38,050 bases of DNA from Candidatus Nomurabacteria bacterium GW2011_GWA1_36_15. Lineage in GTDB: Bacteria > Patescibacteriota > Minisyncoccia > Phycocordibacterales > UBA9973. Both the position numbers and the translations under genes were made by a program. Below the pieces are notes generated by a model. That model was not told the DNA's origin. It worked only from the letters and a program-made list of their open reading frames with translations, and did not search any database. This document shows positions 9,688 through 17,592 of the stretch, in pieces. Each line of letters begins with the position of its first letter. Within the stretch, counting starts at the first letter, position 1. The DNA is taken from the NCBI GenBank assembly GCA_000991415.1, contig LBRM01000012.1, positions 1 to 38,050 on the forward strand. Direction: 5' to 3'.

Positions 9688-11007
9688 TTATAGCTTAACT
9701 TTTTCTATATAGGTAATTCCATTTGTATCTACTGTTGCTTTCAGTAATATTCCTTTAGATGCTTCTATTTGTAAAACATGTGTCATATATTCAATATTAG
9801 TTTCGGGAGATTGGAATATCGTAGTACTTCTTGGATGAATGTCTGTAATTTTTTCAAGCGCTTGGATATAAGAAATAACAGGTTTGTATGTTTGATTTAC
9901 GGTGTCTAGGTGTTGTTTTATTGTTTCCTCAGCAGTTAATTGTATGTGTTTAAATACTTCTGGATTTTCAGGCGAAATACTTTCTATGTTATTTTGATAG
10001 ACTTCATTTACTTTTCTTAACACTTCTTCTGAAAGATGATATGGATTATTTATAGATTCTTGAGATATAATATTTTCTTCCCCTTCTGGTTTTGAAGTGT
10101 CTTCATATTCAGTTCTGGTTTCGTTTTCTGGGGTGTCCTCGTATTCACTTATTATTTGTTTGTTAATATTCGGTTCTACGGGAGAATTAATATCTTCTTT
10201 TATTTCAGGAACATTATCTATCTCATTTGATTTTGTGTAACTGCTTTCATATTTATCTACTTTTTCTTCAAATTTGTCTCCTTCATGGTGGGTCTCAAGT
10301 ATTTCTCCTCCAACGGTTTTTTCTTCAACCAAAATATGTCCGTCTTCTATTTTAATTTCGTAAGCTATCTTGTCTGCTTCCGCCACTCTTACTTCATTTC
10401 CAGTGTTGTCGGCATAACCTTCCTTAATAGCTATAATATGAGCTTCTCGCCCAGCAAATTCATGCAAAACTTTTGTATCACTTGGATCTCCCTTAAATCC
10501 TAATTCTTTTGCCAGTTCCTGATTATTTTCAATTTGTCTAATAAAAGCGTGTTCCACTCCTTCTCCTTTGTGAACAGTTGCGTCTTTTAATTTTATTTCT
10601 TCTTCTATTTTTGCTTTCAGCTCTTCTAAATGTTTTTGTTCTTGCTGTTGCTTGAGTTTTACTTGTCTTTCCATTTCCTCTTTTAGTTTTGTTTCTTTTT
10701 GCTGTTTTTCAAATTCAATATCTTGTTTTCCTTTAGTCTCAATTTCAGCATTATGATGATATACCGCCATGGTGCCGAGTCCTGCAGCAATGATAGCAGC
10801 CCCTCCTATAGTGCTCTTTAGGAGTTTTAGGTTTTTTACTTTTGTCTTACTTTCCTCCGTGTTTTCATTTTCAAGTTTCTTTATTTTGTTATCAAAAACT
10901 CCATTAAGGATTCTTCTAAATGCATATCCTCCAACTCCAATGAGTGGTACGGCTAATCCTCCAGACAACAAAGCGGAAAATCCTATTCCTGCCCACAGAT
11001 GCCACAT
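9688..11007 (-). CDS. Hypothetical membrane protein, coiled-coil/charged; possibly the 3' part of a gene split by a frameshift
   Basis: 439 aa ORF beginning directly with a hydrophobic segment; overlaps the upstream ORF by 92 nt in another frame. Confidence 0.65.
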   Translation of the reverse strand: MWHLWAGIGFSALLSGGLAVPLIGVGGYAFRRILNGVFDNKIKKLENENTEESKTKVKNLKLLKSTIGGAAIIAAGLGTMAVYHHNAEIETKGKQDIEFEKQQKETKLKEEMERQVKLKQQQEQKHLEELKAKIEEEIKLKDATVHKGEGVEHAFIRQIENNQELAKELGFKGDPSDTKVLHEFAGREAHIIAIKEGYADNTGNEVRVAEADKIAYEIKIEDGHILVEEKTVGGEILETHHEGDKFEEKVDKYESSYTKSNEIDNVPEIKEDINSPVEPNINKQIISEYEDTPENETRTEYEDTSKPEGEENIISQESINNPYHLSEEVLRKVNEVYQNNIESISPENPEVFKHIQLTAEETIKQHLDTVNQTYKPVISYIQALEKITDIHPRSTTIFQSPETNIEYMTHVLQIEASKGILLKATVDTNGITYIEKVKL

Positions 11008-11917
11008 TGCTCAAATTTATTTCTTTTTTTAACCAGTTTTTCTTTTCATCTGGATTTTTTTCTTTTTTGGGTAGAAACTTGTTTATTAAATTTGAGGTAA
11101 CGGCCATGTTTAAGCCAGCTGCTGTCAACCCTCTACCGCCCATTTTGAGAGCGGTTATTGCAAAATTAGAAGTATTTATACCAAGGATAGCCCCGAGACC
11201 GATAGTCACTCCCGATAAAAGCAAAGCCTTTCCGGCAGCCTTTCCGGCGGTTTTTTTATCTACCTCTTTCCACCATTCTCCTGTTTTTGTTAAAGCACGT
11301 TTTAGTCGTCCGGAAGATTCTATGGTCTTATCATTGGAATCTTCTTTTGCTTTCAAGAACATCTCGGTTGCAATTGCTTGTTTTTGTTCCGGCGTAAATT
11401 CTATGTTTTCTACCTTTTCCTGTTCTTCAACAGTTTTATTTATTTCTTCTATTGTTTTTTGGACATCGAACTTTCTTTCTAGCCCTTCTTTCTCTTCGTT
11501 CTCAATACCTGCCAGGGTCGCTTTTGTTTTTTTTCTTGTTGTTTTAATTTCTTCTTTTTGTTCAAGTTCCGGTATATCATCCTCTCCGTAGACTTTATAT
11601 ATTTTTTTATCAGATTTTTCGTTTTCCTCATTTTCCTCTTTTTCATTAGTTAACGCTAAAATCTCGGAGTAATTTCCGTTGTTATAATCCTTAAGCAATT
11701 TAGTGACTAATTCTTCTTGTTTTTTTGCCTCTCCACTCTCGTTTTTATCAGCTCTTAACTTATCGCGCTTTTCCATTTCAGCTTCAAGAATGATTCCTGC
11801 TCCAACTCGGTCTTTATTCGGTTCTTCTGTCTTGAGATTATTCTGGTATGGAACAGGAAATCCTTCAGTTAAGGGTTTCTTACCCGAGTTTAAATTATTT
11901 CCTTGTTCTATGGCCAT
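10916..11917 (-). CDS. Hypothetical membrane protein; possibly the 5' part of a gene split by a frameshift
   Basis: 333 aa; charged N-terminus then Gly-rich hydrophobic segment; C-terminal tail RNRIFRFVVWRISRTTHWSWRICI looks out of frame. Confidence 0.65.
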   Translation of the reverse strand: MAIEQGNNLNSGKKPLTEGFPVPYQNNLKTEEPNKDRVGAGIILEAEMEKRDKLRADKNESGEAKKQEELVTKLLKDYNNGNYSEILALTNEKEENEENEKSDKKIYKVYGEDDIPELEQKEEIKTTRKKTKATLAGIENEEKEGLERKFDVQKTIEEINKTVEEQEKVENIEFTPEQKQAIATEMFLKAKEDSNDKTIESSGRLKRALTKTGEWWKEVDKKTAGKAAGKALLLSGVTIGLGAILGINTSNFAITALKMGGRGLTAAGLNMAVTSNLINKFLPKKEKNPDEKKNWLKKEINLSNVASVGRNRIFRFVVWRISRTTHWSWRICI

Positions 11918-11999
11918 AATATCTTCATTATAAAACCTCGGGCTTCTAATTCCTAATTTTTAAGAAAGTATAAAAGACTCAGATATTACAACCCATTAA

Positions 12000-12230
12000 G
12001 AAAACCTATCGATTTAGTTTTCCACAGTTGAGTTGACTTAGACACTAGATTGGGCTACCCTATTGGAAGTGGTTAGAAAGGAAGTATGAATCCATTGGTT
12101 GAACGCTAGAAATGACAGTAACCATCACGAGAACCTTATCCGCCGATTGGCGGTGCAGCACAATTCAGGTCGTCCTGTAGTTCTACCCTTATTTGCTAAT
12201 CTTTAATTGGGGTTGGAAAGGAAATCTTGT
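12000..12230. ncRNA. Unassigned candidate structured RNA or leader in a long intergenic region
   Basis: About 370 nt non-coding gap between divergent genes, less AT-rich than neighbouring spacers, with hairpins CCGCC-GATT-GGCGG (12140-12153) and CAGG-TCGT-CCTG (12166-12177). Confidence 0.3.
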
Positions 12231-12295
12231 GATAATTAATTTGTTTTATAAAATCTCAATTTAAAATATTCAGCTCTATTCTGGTCTTTTCCCTG

Positions 12296-13318
12296 TTGCT
12301 TGGGACGCTTTTTGTGCCTCTTAAGATGGAGGCGGGTTTTTTCTCCTCAATTTTGGGCAACGAAGCCTCTGCAGATGTGATGGATTCTTTAAGTTCTGTT
12401 CGGGTTGCAGAAAATTCCCAAACGCTGACCCTTCTTGAAGCTGATATCTCTTCTATTCCAACTTTACAAGATAAAAAAGATGGAATTGAAAATAGTGTTG
12501 ACGTTAATATAGTATCCGAAAATGCTCTCTTCCCTACAACTAGTCACATAAGTATCCCAGGTGAAACTGAAATTGGAGACCCCTATTCTGGTCAGATAAG
12601 CGTTTATGTGGTAAGAAAAGGTGATTCCATCTCACAAATAGCTGATATGTTTGGTGTCTCTGTGGACACCATTTTATCTGTGAATGAGATGAAAAAGGGC
12701 GATAAATTAAAAGAGGATGACGTATTGCTGATCTTACCTTTTTCCGGTATAGAACATATTGTCGCCAAGGGTCAAACGCTTCAAGGCATAGCTAATCTGT
12801 ATAAAGTTGAAATGGATGAAATACTTCTTGCAAATGATATTGATACAGATACCAAGCTTATTATTGGTGAAAAATTGATGATTCCGGGCGCTGACATGCT
12901 AGGTGAAACAAAACCAAAAACTGGAAGTAACATAACAAAAGGAGGTAGTTCATATTCTTCAATGCCAAACATTGTTGGTTATTTTAAAAACCCAGTTCCA
13001 AATGGTAAAAAGTCTAGAGGAGTAACTTCCAAACACAGGGGGGTTGATATTGCAGCCCCGACTGGAACACCTATCTATGCTTCTGCTTCTGGAAGAGTTT
13101 TGACTGCAAGAATGGGCTGGAATGGTGCTTATGGCAATATGATAATTTTGCAACATCCAAATGGTACTAGAACTTTATATGCGCATATGTCCAGACTTGG
13201 CGTTAATACGGGCGCGCAGGTTTCTCAAGGAGAAGTTATCGGTTATGTCGGCTCTACTGGCCGCTCAACCGGACCGCATCTACACTTTGAAGTCTTAGGA
13301 GCAAAAAATCCTTTCTAG
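12296..13318 (+). CDS. LysM-domain M23-family metallopeptidase
   Basis: Two LysM segments (YVVRKGDSISQIADMFGVSVDTIL; HIVAKGQTLQGIANLYKVEMDEIL) and M23 motifs (HRGVDIAAPTGTPI, GNMIILQH, HLHFEVLG). True start likely upstream; see finding. Confidence 0.9.
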   Translation: MLGTLFVPLKMEAGFFSSILGNEASADVMDSLSSVRVAENSQTLTLLEADISSIPTLQDKKDGIENSVDVNIVSENALFPTTSHISIPGETEIGDPYSGQISVYVVRKGDSISQIADMFGVSVDTILSVNEMKKGDKLKEDDVLLILPFSGIEHIVAKGQTLQGIANLYKVEMDEILLANDIDTDTKLIIGEKLMIPGADMLGETKPKTGSNITKGGSSYSSMPNIVGYFKNPVPNGKKSRGVTSKHRGVDIAAPTGTPIYASASGRVLTARMGWNGAYGNMIILQHPNGTRTLYAHMSRLGVNTGAQVSQGEVIGYVGSTGRSTGPHLHFEVLGAKNPF

Positions 13319-13341
13319 CTAATTTCAAAATTCTTCGAAGA

Positions 13342-14091
13342 TTATTCAAACAAAAGCAGAGAAACCATAGCTAAAATTCCAACTATAACTGCTGCTAGTT
13401 GCAACGCGGAATATTTTAGTTCTTTTGTTTTTTGGAGTTCAGGAATTAAATCAGCTACCGCAATGTAAATAAAACCGCCGGCTGCTATCGGCAAAATCCA
13501 TAAAGTGAAAGTTTCCGCAATCTTGCCAAAAATTAAAGCGATAGAAACTCCGATAATAGCGGTAAGAGCTGAAATAAAGTTTAACCATAAGGCCTTTTTC
13601 TTGTTATAGCCAGAATGAATAAGTACTGCGAAATCACCGATTTCTTGCGGGATTTCATGCAGAACTACTGCCAGGGTTGTTGCAATTCCGATTGGAACAC
13701 TTATTAAAAAACTTACCCCAATAATTATTCCATCTATCAAATTATGAAAACTGTCGGTAAAAAGCAGTAATTTTCCCACTGGATATATATGTTTTTTTTC
13801 TGTGTCGTCTTCATGATGATGCCAATGAAGAAATTTTTCTATTATAAAGAATACAAGAATACCGGACACTATTAAAAGACTTACCATGGTAGAATCGGGA
13901 GAATTTCTAAAAGCTTCAGGTATTAAATGGATGAATGCATCGCCCAAAAGCGCACCGACAGCCAGACTTATAAATAGGCCGATGTATTTTTTTACGATTT
14001 CCTCCTTTAAAGAAAGGGAAAATATTCCAATTACAGAAACAAGACTCACTATAATAACGCTCATAAATGCATATATATATATTGTTACCAT
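13342..14091 (-). CDS. ZIP-family divalent metal transporter
   Basis: DAFIHLIPEAF, DSFHNLIDGIIIG, VLHEIPQEIGDFAVLIHSG motifs. Confidence 0.9.
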   Translation of the reverse strand: MVTIYIYAFMSVIIVSLVSVIGIFSLSLKEEIVKKYIGLFISLAVGALLGDAFIHLIPEAFRNSPDSTMVSLLIVSGILVFFIIEKFLHWHHHEDDTEKKHIYPVGKLLLFTDSFHNLIDGIIIGVSFLISVPIGIATTLAVVLHEIPQEIGDFAVLIHSGYNKKKALWLNFISALTAIIGVSIALIFGKIAETFTLWILPIAAGGFIYIAVADLIPELQKTKELKYSALQLAAVIVGILAMVSLLLFE

Positions 14092-14092
14092 G

Positions 14093-14163
14093 TGCGGGAT
14101 GGGAGAATCGAACTCCCAACCTCAGTTTGGAAAACTGACGTTTTACCATTAAACTAATCCCGC
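14093..14163 (-). tRNA. tRNA-Gly (anticodon TCC)
   Basis: Cloverleaf by eye: GCGGGAT acceptor, loop TTTCCAA, GGTTCGATTC-type T arm (GGGAGTTCGATTCTCCC). Confidence 0.93.
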
Positions 14164-14209
14164 TTTCGCTAAAGCTTCGGCGAGCAGGCCCGCATAAACT
14201 TCAACTTGG

Positions 14210-14280
14210 TCGGGCTGCTGGGAATCGAACCCAGTCTAAACGCTCCCAAAGCGCTTGTACTACCGGTATACTACAGCCCG
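14210..14280 (-). tRNA. tRNA-Pro (anticodon TGG)
   Basis: Cloverleaf by eye: CGGGCTG/CAGCCCG acceptor, anticodon loop TTTGGGA, T arm CTGGGTTCGATTCCCAG. Confidence 0.93.
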
Positions 14281-14310
14281 TTAACTTATTAAATTATAAT
14301 ATATCTATAC

Positions 14311-14373
14311 CGACTAAAGTCTAAACGCTCTCACCATTAGGCGCTTGTCTATACCGGTATACTACAGCCCGTT
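14311..14373 (-). pseudogene. Degenerate/chimeric partial copy of tRNA-Pro
   Basis: Shares TACCGGTATACTACAGCCCGTT and AGTCTAAACGCT with the adjacent tRNA-Pro but has a different middle and no T arm. Confidence 0.7.
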
Positions 14374-14376
14374 TCT

Positions 14377-14456
14377 AAAAACCGGAACATAAAAGTTTTC
14401 GCCTGCGGGCACTGGCTTCGTTTTGTCCGCCAGAAAATTTTTATGTTCCGGTTTTT
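14377..14456. repeat. Quasi-palindromic element with 24-nt arms (one mismatch) around a GC-richer core
   Basis: Left AAAAACCGGAACATAAAAGTTTTC; right GAAAATTTTTATGTTCCGGTTTTT; core has GCGGGCA...TGTCCGC hairpin. Confidence 0.9.
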
Positions 14457-14463
14457 AACTATA

Positions 14464-14892
14464 TCATAAAATAATATCGCTTACTACTTTTACCTTTGCT
14501 TTTTTCTCTTTTTGACATAGATAAACAACAAGCAGATCAACTTGCCATTCTTTTCCTTCATCTATATTTTTACTTAAAAAGTAGGTCTGAATTGTCCTTG
14601 ATAATCTTTTCAGTTTCCATGGGTGCATATTATCTTCCGGTCTATGTTCGTATCTTTCATCCGAATCAGCATAAGATTTGGGTATAAAGGTATTTAAGGT
14701 TTCACGGGAAACACTTTTTACCTCAATAAAATATAGCTTGTTCCCTTTTTCAGCCACAATGTCTATTTCACCCCATTTTTTAGTATAGTTACGGTCTATT
14801 ATGGAAAAACCGTGTTTCACAAGAAACTTTACAGCTATGTTTTCACCGATTTCTCCTATTTTTTGTGTTTCCGAAGTAAAAACTTTTGGCAT
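14464..14892 (-). CDS. UPF0102/YraN-family endonuclease-like protein
   Basis: GEIGENIAVKFLVKHGFSIIDRNYTKKWGEIDIVAEKGNKLYFIEVKS. Confidence 0.88.
   Translation of the reverse strand: MPKVFTSETQKIGEIGENIAVKFLVKHGFSIIDRNYTKKWGEIDIVAEKGNKLYFIEVKSVSRETLNTFIPKSYADSDERYEHRPEDNMHPWKLKRLSRTIQTYFLSKNIDEGKEWQVDLLVVYLCQKEKKAKVKVVSDIIL
14698..14713. promoter_or_regulatory. Weaker parS-like site (14/16)
   Basis: GGTTTCACGGGAAACA compared with TGTTTCACGTGAAACA; lies inside the YraN-like CDS. Confidence 0.35.
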
Positions 14893-14977
14893 AATAAGTA
14901 GTGAAAAGTTTATAAAGTTCTTAAGGTTATCAAGTTTTTTTAGGTTTTAATTCACTTTCTACTTTATGGACTATTCA

Positions 14978-14993
14978 TGTTTCACGTGAAACC
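14978..14993. promoter_or_regulatory. parS-like ParB-binding site
   Basis: TGTTTCACGTGAAACC, 15/16 to the canonical bacterial parS TGTTTCACGTGAAACA; intergenic. Confidence 0.75.
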
Positions 14994-15108
14994 TTTTACT
15001 TAATTTTGTGTCTTTTATTAAAATATCCTTATTCTACAATATATTTTTCATATAATGATCATAAAAGACAATACCTTTATATGTCCTTTATGAACATTAC
15101 CAACACAG

Positions 15109-15117
15109 TTATCCACA
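15109..15117 (+). promoter_or_regulatory. DnaA-box consensus
   Basis: TTATCCACA exact match in AT-rich intergenic DNA. Confidence 0.5.
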
Positions 15118-15191
15118 GTTTTTCATAAAATCGTTATAAATAAAGAGATAATTAAAAATAAATAAAGGACAGATTTTTAAAATATTTTTTG

Positions 15192-15262
15192 TGCGGCTAG
15201 GGAGAATCGAACTCCCGTCTCATCCTTGGCAAGGACGTGTTCTACCACTAAACCATAACCGC
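15192..15262 (-). tRNA. tRNA-Gly (anticodon GCC)
   Basis: GCGGTTA/TAGCCGC acceptor, anticodon loop TTGCCAA, T arm GGGAGTTCGATTCTCCC. Confidence 0.93.
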
Positions 15263-15460
15263 AATTTATCTTTTGATCTATGAATGTCTTTTTTAATGGT
15301 TTTACTACGTGAAAAGACCACTAAATATAACCACAGTATAAAGTATATTTTATTATAGTATTTTAATTAAACTAATGCAATTCTTAATTTAAGCTTTATT
15401 TTTAGGGCTATTTGTTAATTCGCAAAAGAAGGTGTAAAATATAAATATTATAAATAAAAA

Positions 15461-15532
15461 GCACCCGTAGTGAAATGGATATCACGCGACGCTTCGGACG
15501 TCGTATTGTGGGTTCGAATCCTGCCGGGTGCG
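15461..15532 (+). tRNA. tRNA-Arg (anticodon TCG)
   Basis: GCACCCG/CGGGTGC acceptor, CGACG-CTTCGGA-CGTCG anticodon arm, GGGTTCGAATCCTG T arm. Confidence 0.93.
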
Positions 15533-15539
15533 CAAAAAA

Positions 15540-17108
15540 ATGGATACTTCAAAAAAAATAATATTAAAAATTCCGAAAGAAGTCTCACATATAATAAATA
15601 CACTTGAGAACAAGGGTTTTAAAGCGTATTTAGTTGGTGGCTGTGTTCGAGATCTTTTAATGGACAGGGAACCGAAAGATTGGGATATAACAACTGGTGC
15701 TAAGCCGGACCAGATTATTGAACTTTTTAAGAAAACAGTGTATGAGAATGTATTTGGAACAGTAGCTGTTATAAATGAAGATGTTTCTTGTGAAACGTTG
15801 CGTCAAATAGAAGTTACCCCATATAGAATTGAAGCAAAATATAGCGATTTTAGGCATCCGGATAAAGTAAAATTTAGCGATAATTTGGAAGATGATCTAA
15901 AAAGACGTGACTTTACAATAAATGCTATGGCTTGTAGAAATGGACAGGTAACTGATATATTTGGTGGTTTAAAGGACATAAAAGACAAGATATTGAAGGC
16001 AGTAGGGGATCCCGATGACCGTTTTAAAGAAGATTCACTTAGAATGCTTCGGGCGGTACGTATCGCTTTACAACTTGGTTTTTCTGTGTCTTATGAAAGC
16101 AGTGAAAGTATTTTGAGAAATTCAAATTTAATAAAAAAAATATCATCTGAAAGAATTCGTGATGAGCTTTCAAAAATAATTATGTCACCGAATCCATCTA
16201 TTGGGATGGTGATGCTTCAGAAGTTTGGTTTGTTGAAAAATATAATTCCAGAATTAGAAGAAGGGATCGGGTGTGAGCAGGCAGGTGAGCATATTTATGA
16301 TGTTTGGGAGCATTTGCTTCATGCCTTGCAGCATTCGGCGGAGAAAAATTGGTCTTTGGAAGTGAGACTAGCTGCACTTTTTCATGATATTGGGAAACCA
16401 AAAACCAGAAGGTTAGCTTCACCTGATACTTTTGCTCAGGTCCTCGGGTCGCCTGTACGGGATTCTAAAAATGAACAGGCTCAACCAGACCATTCGCAAA
16501 AGCATACAGGTTCAGCTAAAAAAAGATTTACTTTTTATGGCCATGAAGTGATTAGCGCGCGAATGGCGAAAAAAATAATGGAACGATTAAAATTTTCCAG
16601 AAAAGAAATTGATTTAGTGGAAAAATTAGTTCGCAATCATATGTTTTTCTCTGATACTGAATTGATTACTCTTTCTGCGGTGCGGAGAATTGTCACAAAA
16701 GTCGGGGTAGAAAATATTTGGTTGTTAATGAATGTTCGTGAATGCGATAGGGTAGGAATGAAGAAAAAAGAAACACCATATCGCTTGCGAAAATATTTTG
16801 CCATGATAGAGGAAGCACTACATAGTCCAATTTCCGTTGGCCAGCTTAAAATTGACGGAGAATTTATGATAAAAAAACTTAATATAAAACCGGGACCTCG
16901 CATGGGATGGATTTTGCATGCTCTTTTGGAAGAGGTTTTAGATGATCCGACTAAAAATGAAGAAAAACATCTTTCAGAACTAGTTAGATCACTAAATCTT
17001 TTGCCGGATGGGGCGTTGAAAGTGTTGGGAGATAGGGGGAAAGAAAAAAAAGAAGAATTAGAGGAACAAGAGATAGAAAAACTTCATTTGAAACATGGAG
17101 TGAGGTAG
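15540..17108 (+). CDS. CCA tRNA nucleotidyltransferase / poly(A) polymerase family with HD domain
   Basis: GFKAYLVGGCVRDLLMDREPKDWDITTGA, RRDFTINAMA, LRMLRAVRIA, LFHDIGKPKTR, FYGHEVISARMA. ATG at 15540 preferred over the GTG at 15528 that overlaps tRNA-Arg. Confidence 0.93.
   Translation: MDTSKKIILKIPKEVSHIINTLENKGFKAYLVGGCVRDLLMDREPKDWDITTGAKPDQIIELFKKTVYENVFGTVAVINEDVSCETLRQIEVTPYRIEAKYSDFRHPDKVKFSDNLEDDLKRRDFTINAMACRNGQVTDIFGGLKDIKDKILKAVGDPDDRFKEDSLRMLRAVRIALQLGFSVSYESSESILRNSNLIKKISSERIRDELSKIIMSPNPSIGMVMLQKFGLLKNIIPELEEGIGCEQAGEHIYDVWEHLLHALQHSAEKNWSLEVRLAALFHDIGKPKTRRLASPDTFAQVLGSPVRDSKNEQAQPDHSQKHTGSAKKRFTFYGHEVISARMAKKIMERLKFSRKEIDLVEKLVRNHMFFSDTELITLSAVRRIVTKVGVENIWLLMNVRECDRVGMKKKETPYRLRKYFAMIEEALHSPISVGQLKIDGEFMIKKLNIKPGPRMGWILHALLEEVLDDPTKNEEKHLSELVRSLNLLPDGALKVLGDRGKEKKEELEEQEIEKLHLKHGVR
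16413..16519. repeat. In-frame quasi-palindromic insertion in the CCA enzyme gene
   Basis: Arms TTAGCTTCACCTGATACTTTTGCTCAGGTC and GACCATTCGCAAAAGCATACAGGTTCAGCTAA are imperfectly complementary; inner GCCTGT...ACAGGC hairpin. Confidence 0.75.
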
Positions 17109-17201
17109 AAATATAAAATTCAAAAGATTTCTGAGCCTTCGCCCTCGGAGACAAGAGGACAGGGGACCCACGACTCTTTAAATCTTTTGAATTTTATATT
17201 T
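17109..17201. repeat. Quasi-palindromic element, shared-core family A, copy 1
   Basis: 22-bp perfect arms AAATATAAAATTCAAAAGATTT/AAATCTTTTGAATTTTATATTT around CTGAGCCTTCGCCCTCGGAGACAAGAGGACAGGGGACCCACGACTCTTT. Confidence 0.93.
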
Positions 17202-17208
17202 TTATGAT

Positions 17209-17481
17209 TTACTCCCCAGTTTCACTGATCGAAAAATCTTCAAATTCGTGTCTAGCCCCACACCATTTTACAGAAAAATTTTCTACTGGAGAAAAAAGAG
17301 GAAAAAGAAAACGACCATGTTGTAATTTTTTTATAAAAAAAAGAAGATTTTTATCTTCTCCTTCCGCGATAACTTTTATGCTGCCATCATTCTTGAAAAA
17401 AGTGACACCTTTCAATTCCAGTCGGATTGCGTGACGGCGAATCCACAATAGATAATCATAACTTAAATTTTTTCCCCACAT
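17209..17481 (-). CDS. Acylphosphatase-like protein with apparently degenerate active site
   Basis: 90 aa; ...LLWIRRHAIRLELKGVTFFKNDGSIKVIAEGEDKNLLFFIKKLQHG...VENFSVKW...FEDFSI aligns by eye to the acylphosphatase fold. Confidence 0.7.
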   Translation of the reverse strand: MWGKNLSYDYLLWIRRHAIRLELKGVTFFKNDGSIKVIAEGEDKNLLFFIKKLQHGRFLFPLFSPVENFSVKWCGARHEFEDFSISETGE

Positions 17482-17592
17482 TACACTCTCTATACATTTG
17501 AGTATCCCAGTACTAAAATTTTAGTAACAGACATCACTCCAAATATAAAAAAGCTCTCTCAAAAATGGTTTGGTAAAAACATTAAACTAGAG

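Noticed and set aside
10944-11591. 215-aa plus-strand ORF
   Set aside because: Antisense to the 333-aa ORF; Ser/Phe-rich composition is the usual mirror of a Lys/Glu-rich coding strand.
12018-12026. TTTTCCACA as a DnaA box
   Set aside because: One mismatch and isolated; too weak alone.
15528-15540. GTG start of the CCA enzyme in the track
   Set aside because: Overlaps the 3' end of tRNA-Arg; ATG at 15540 is more plausible.
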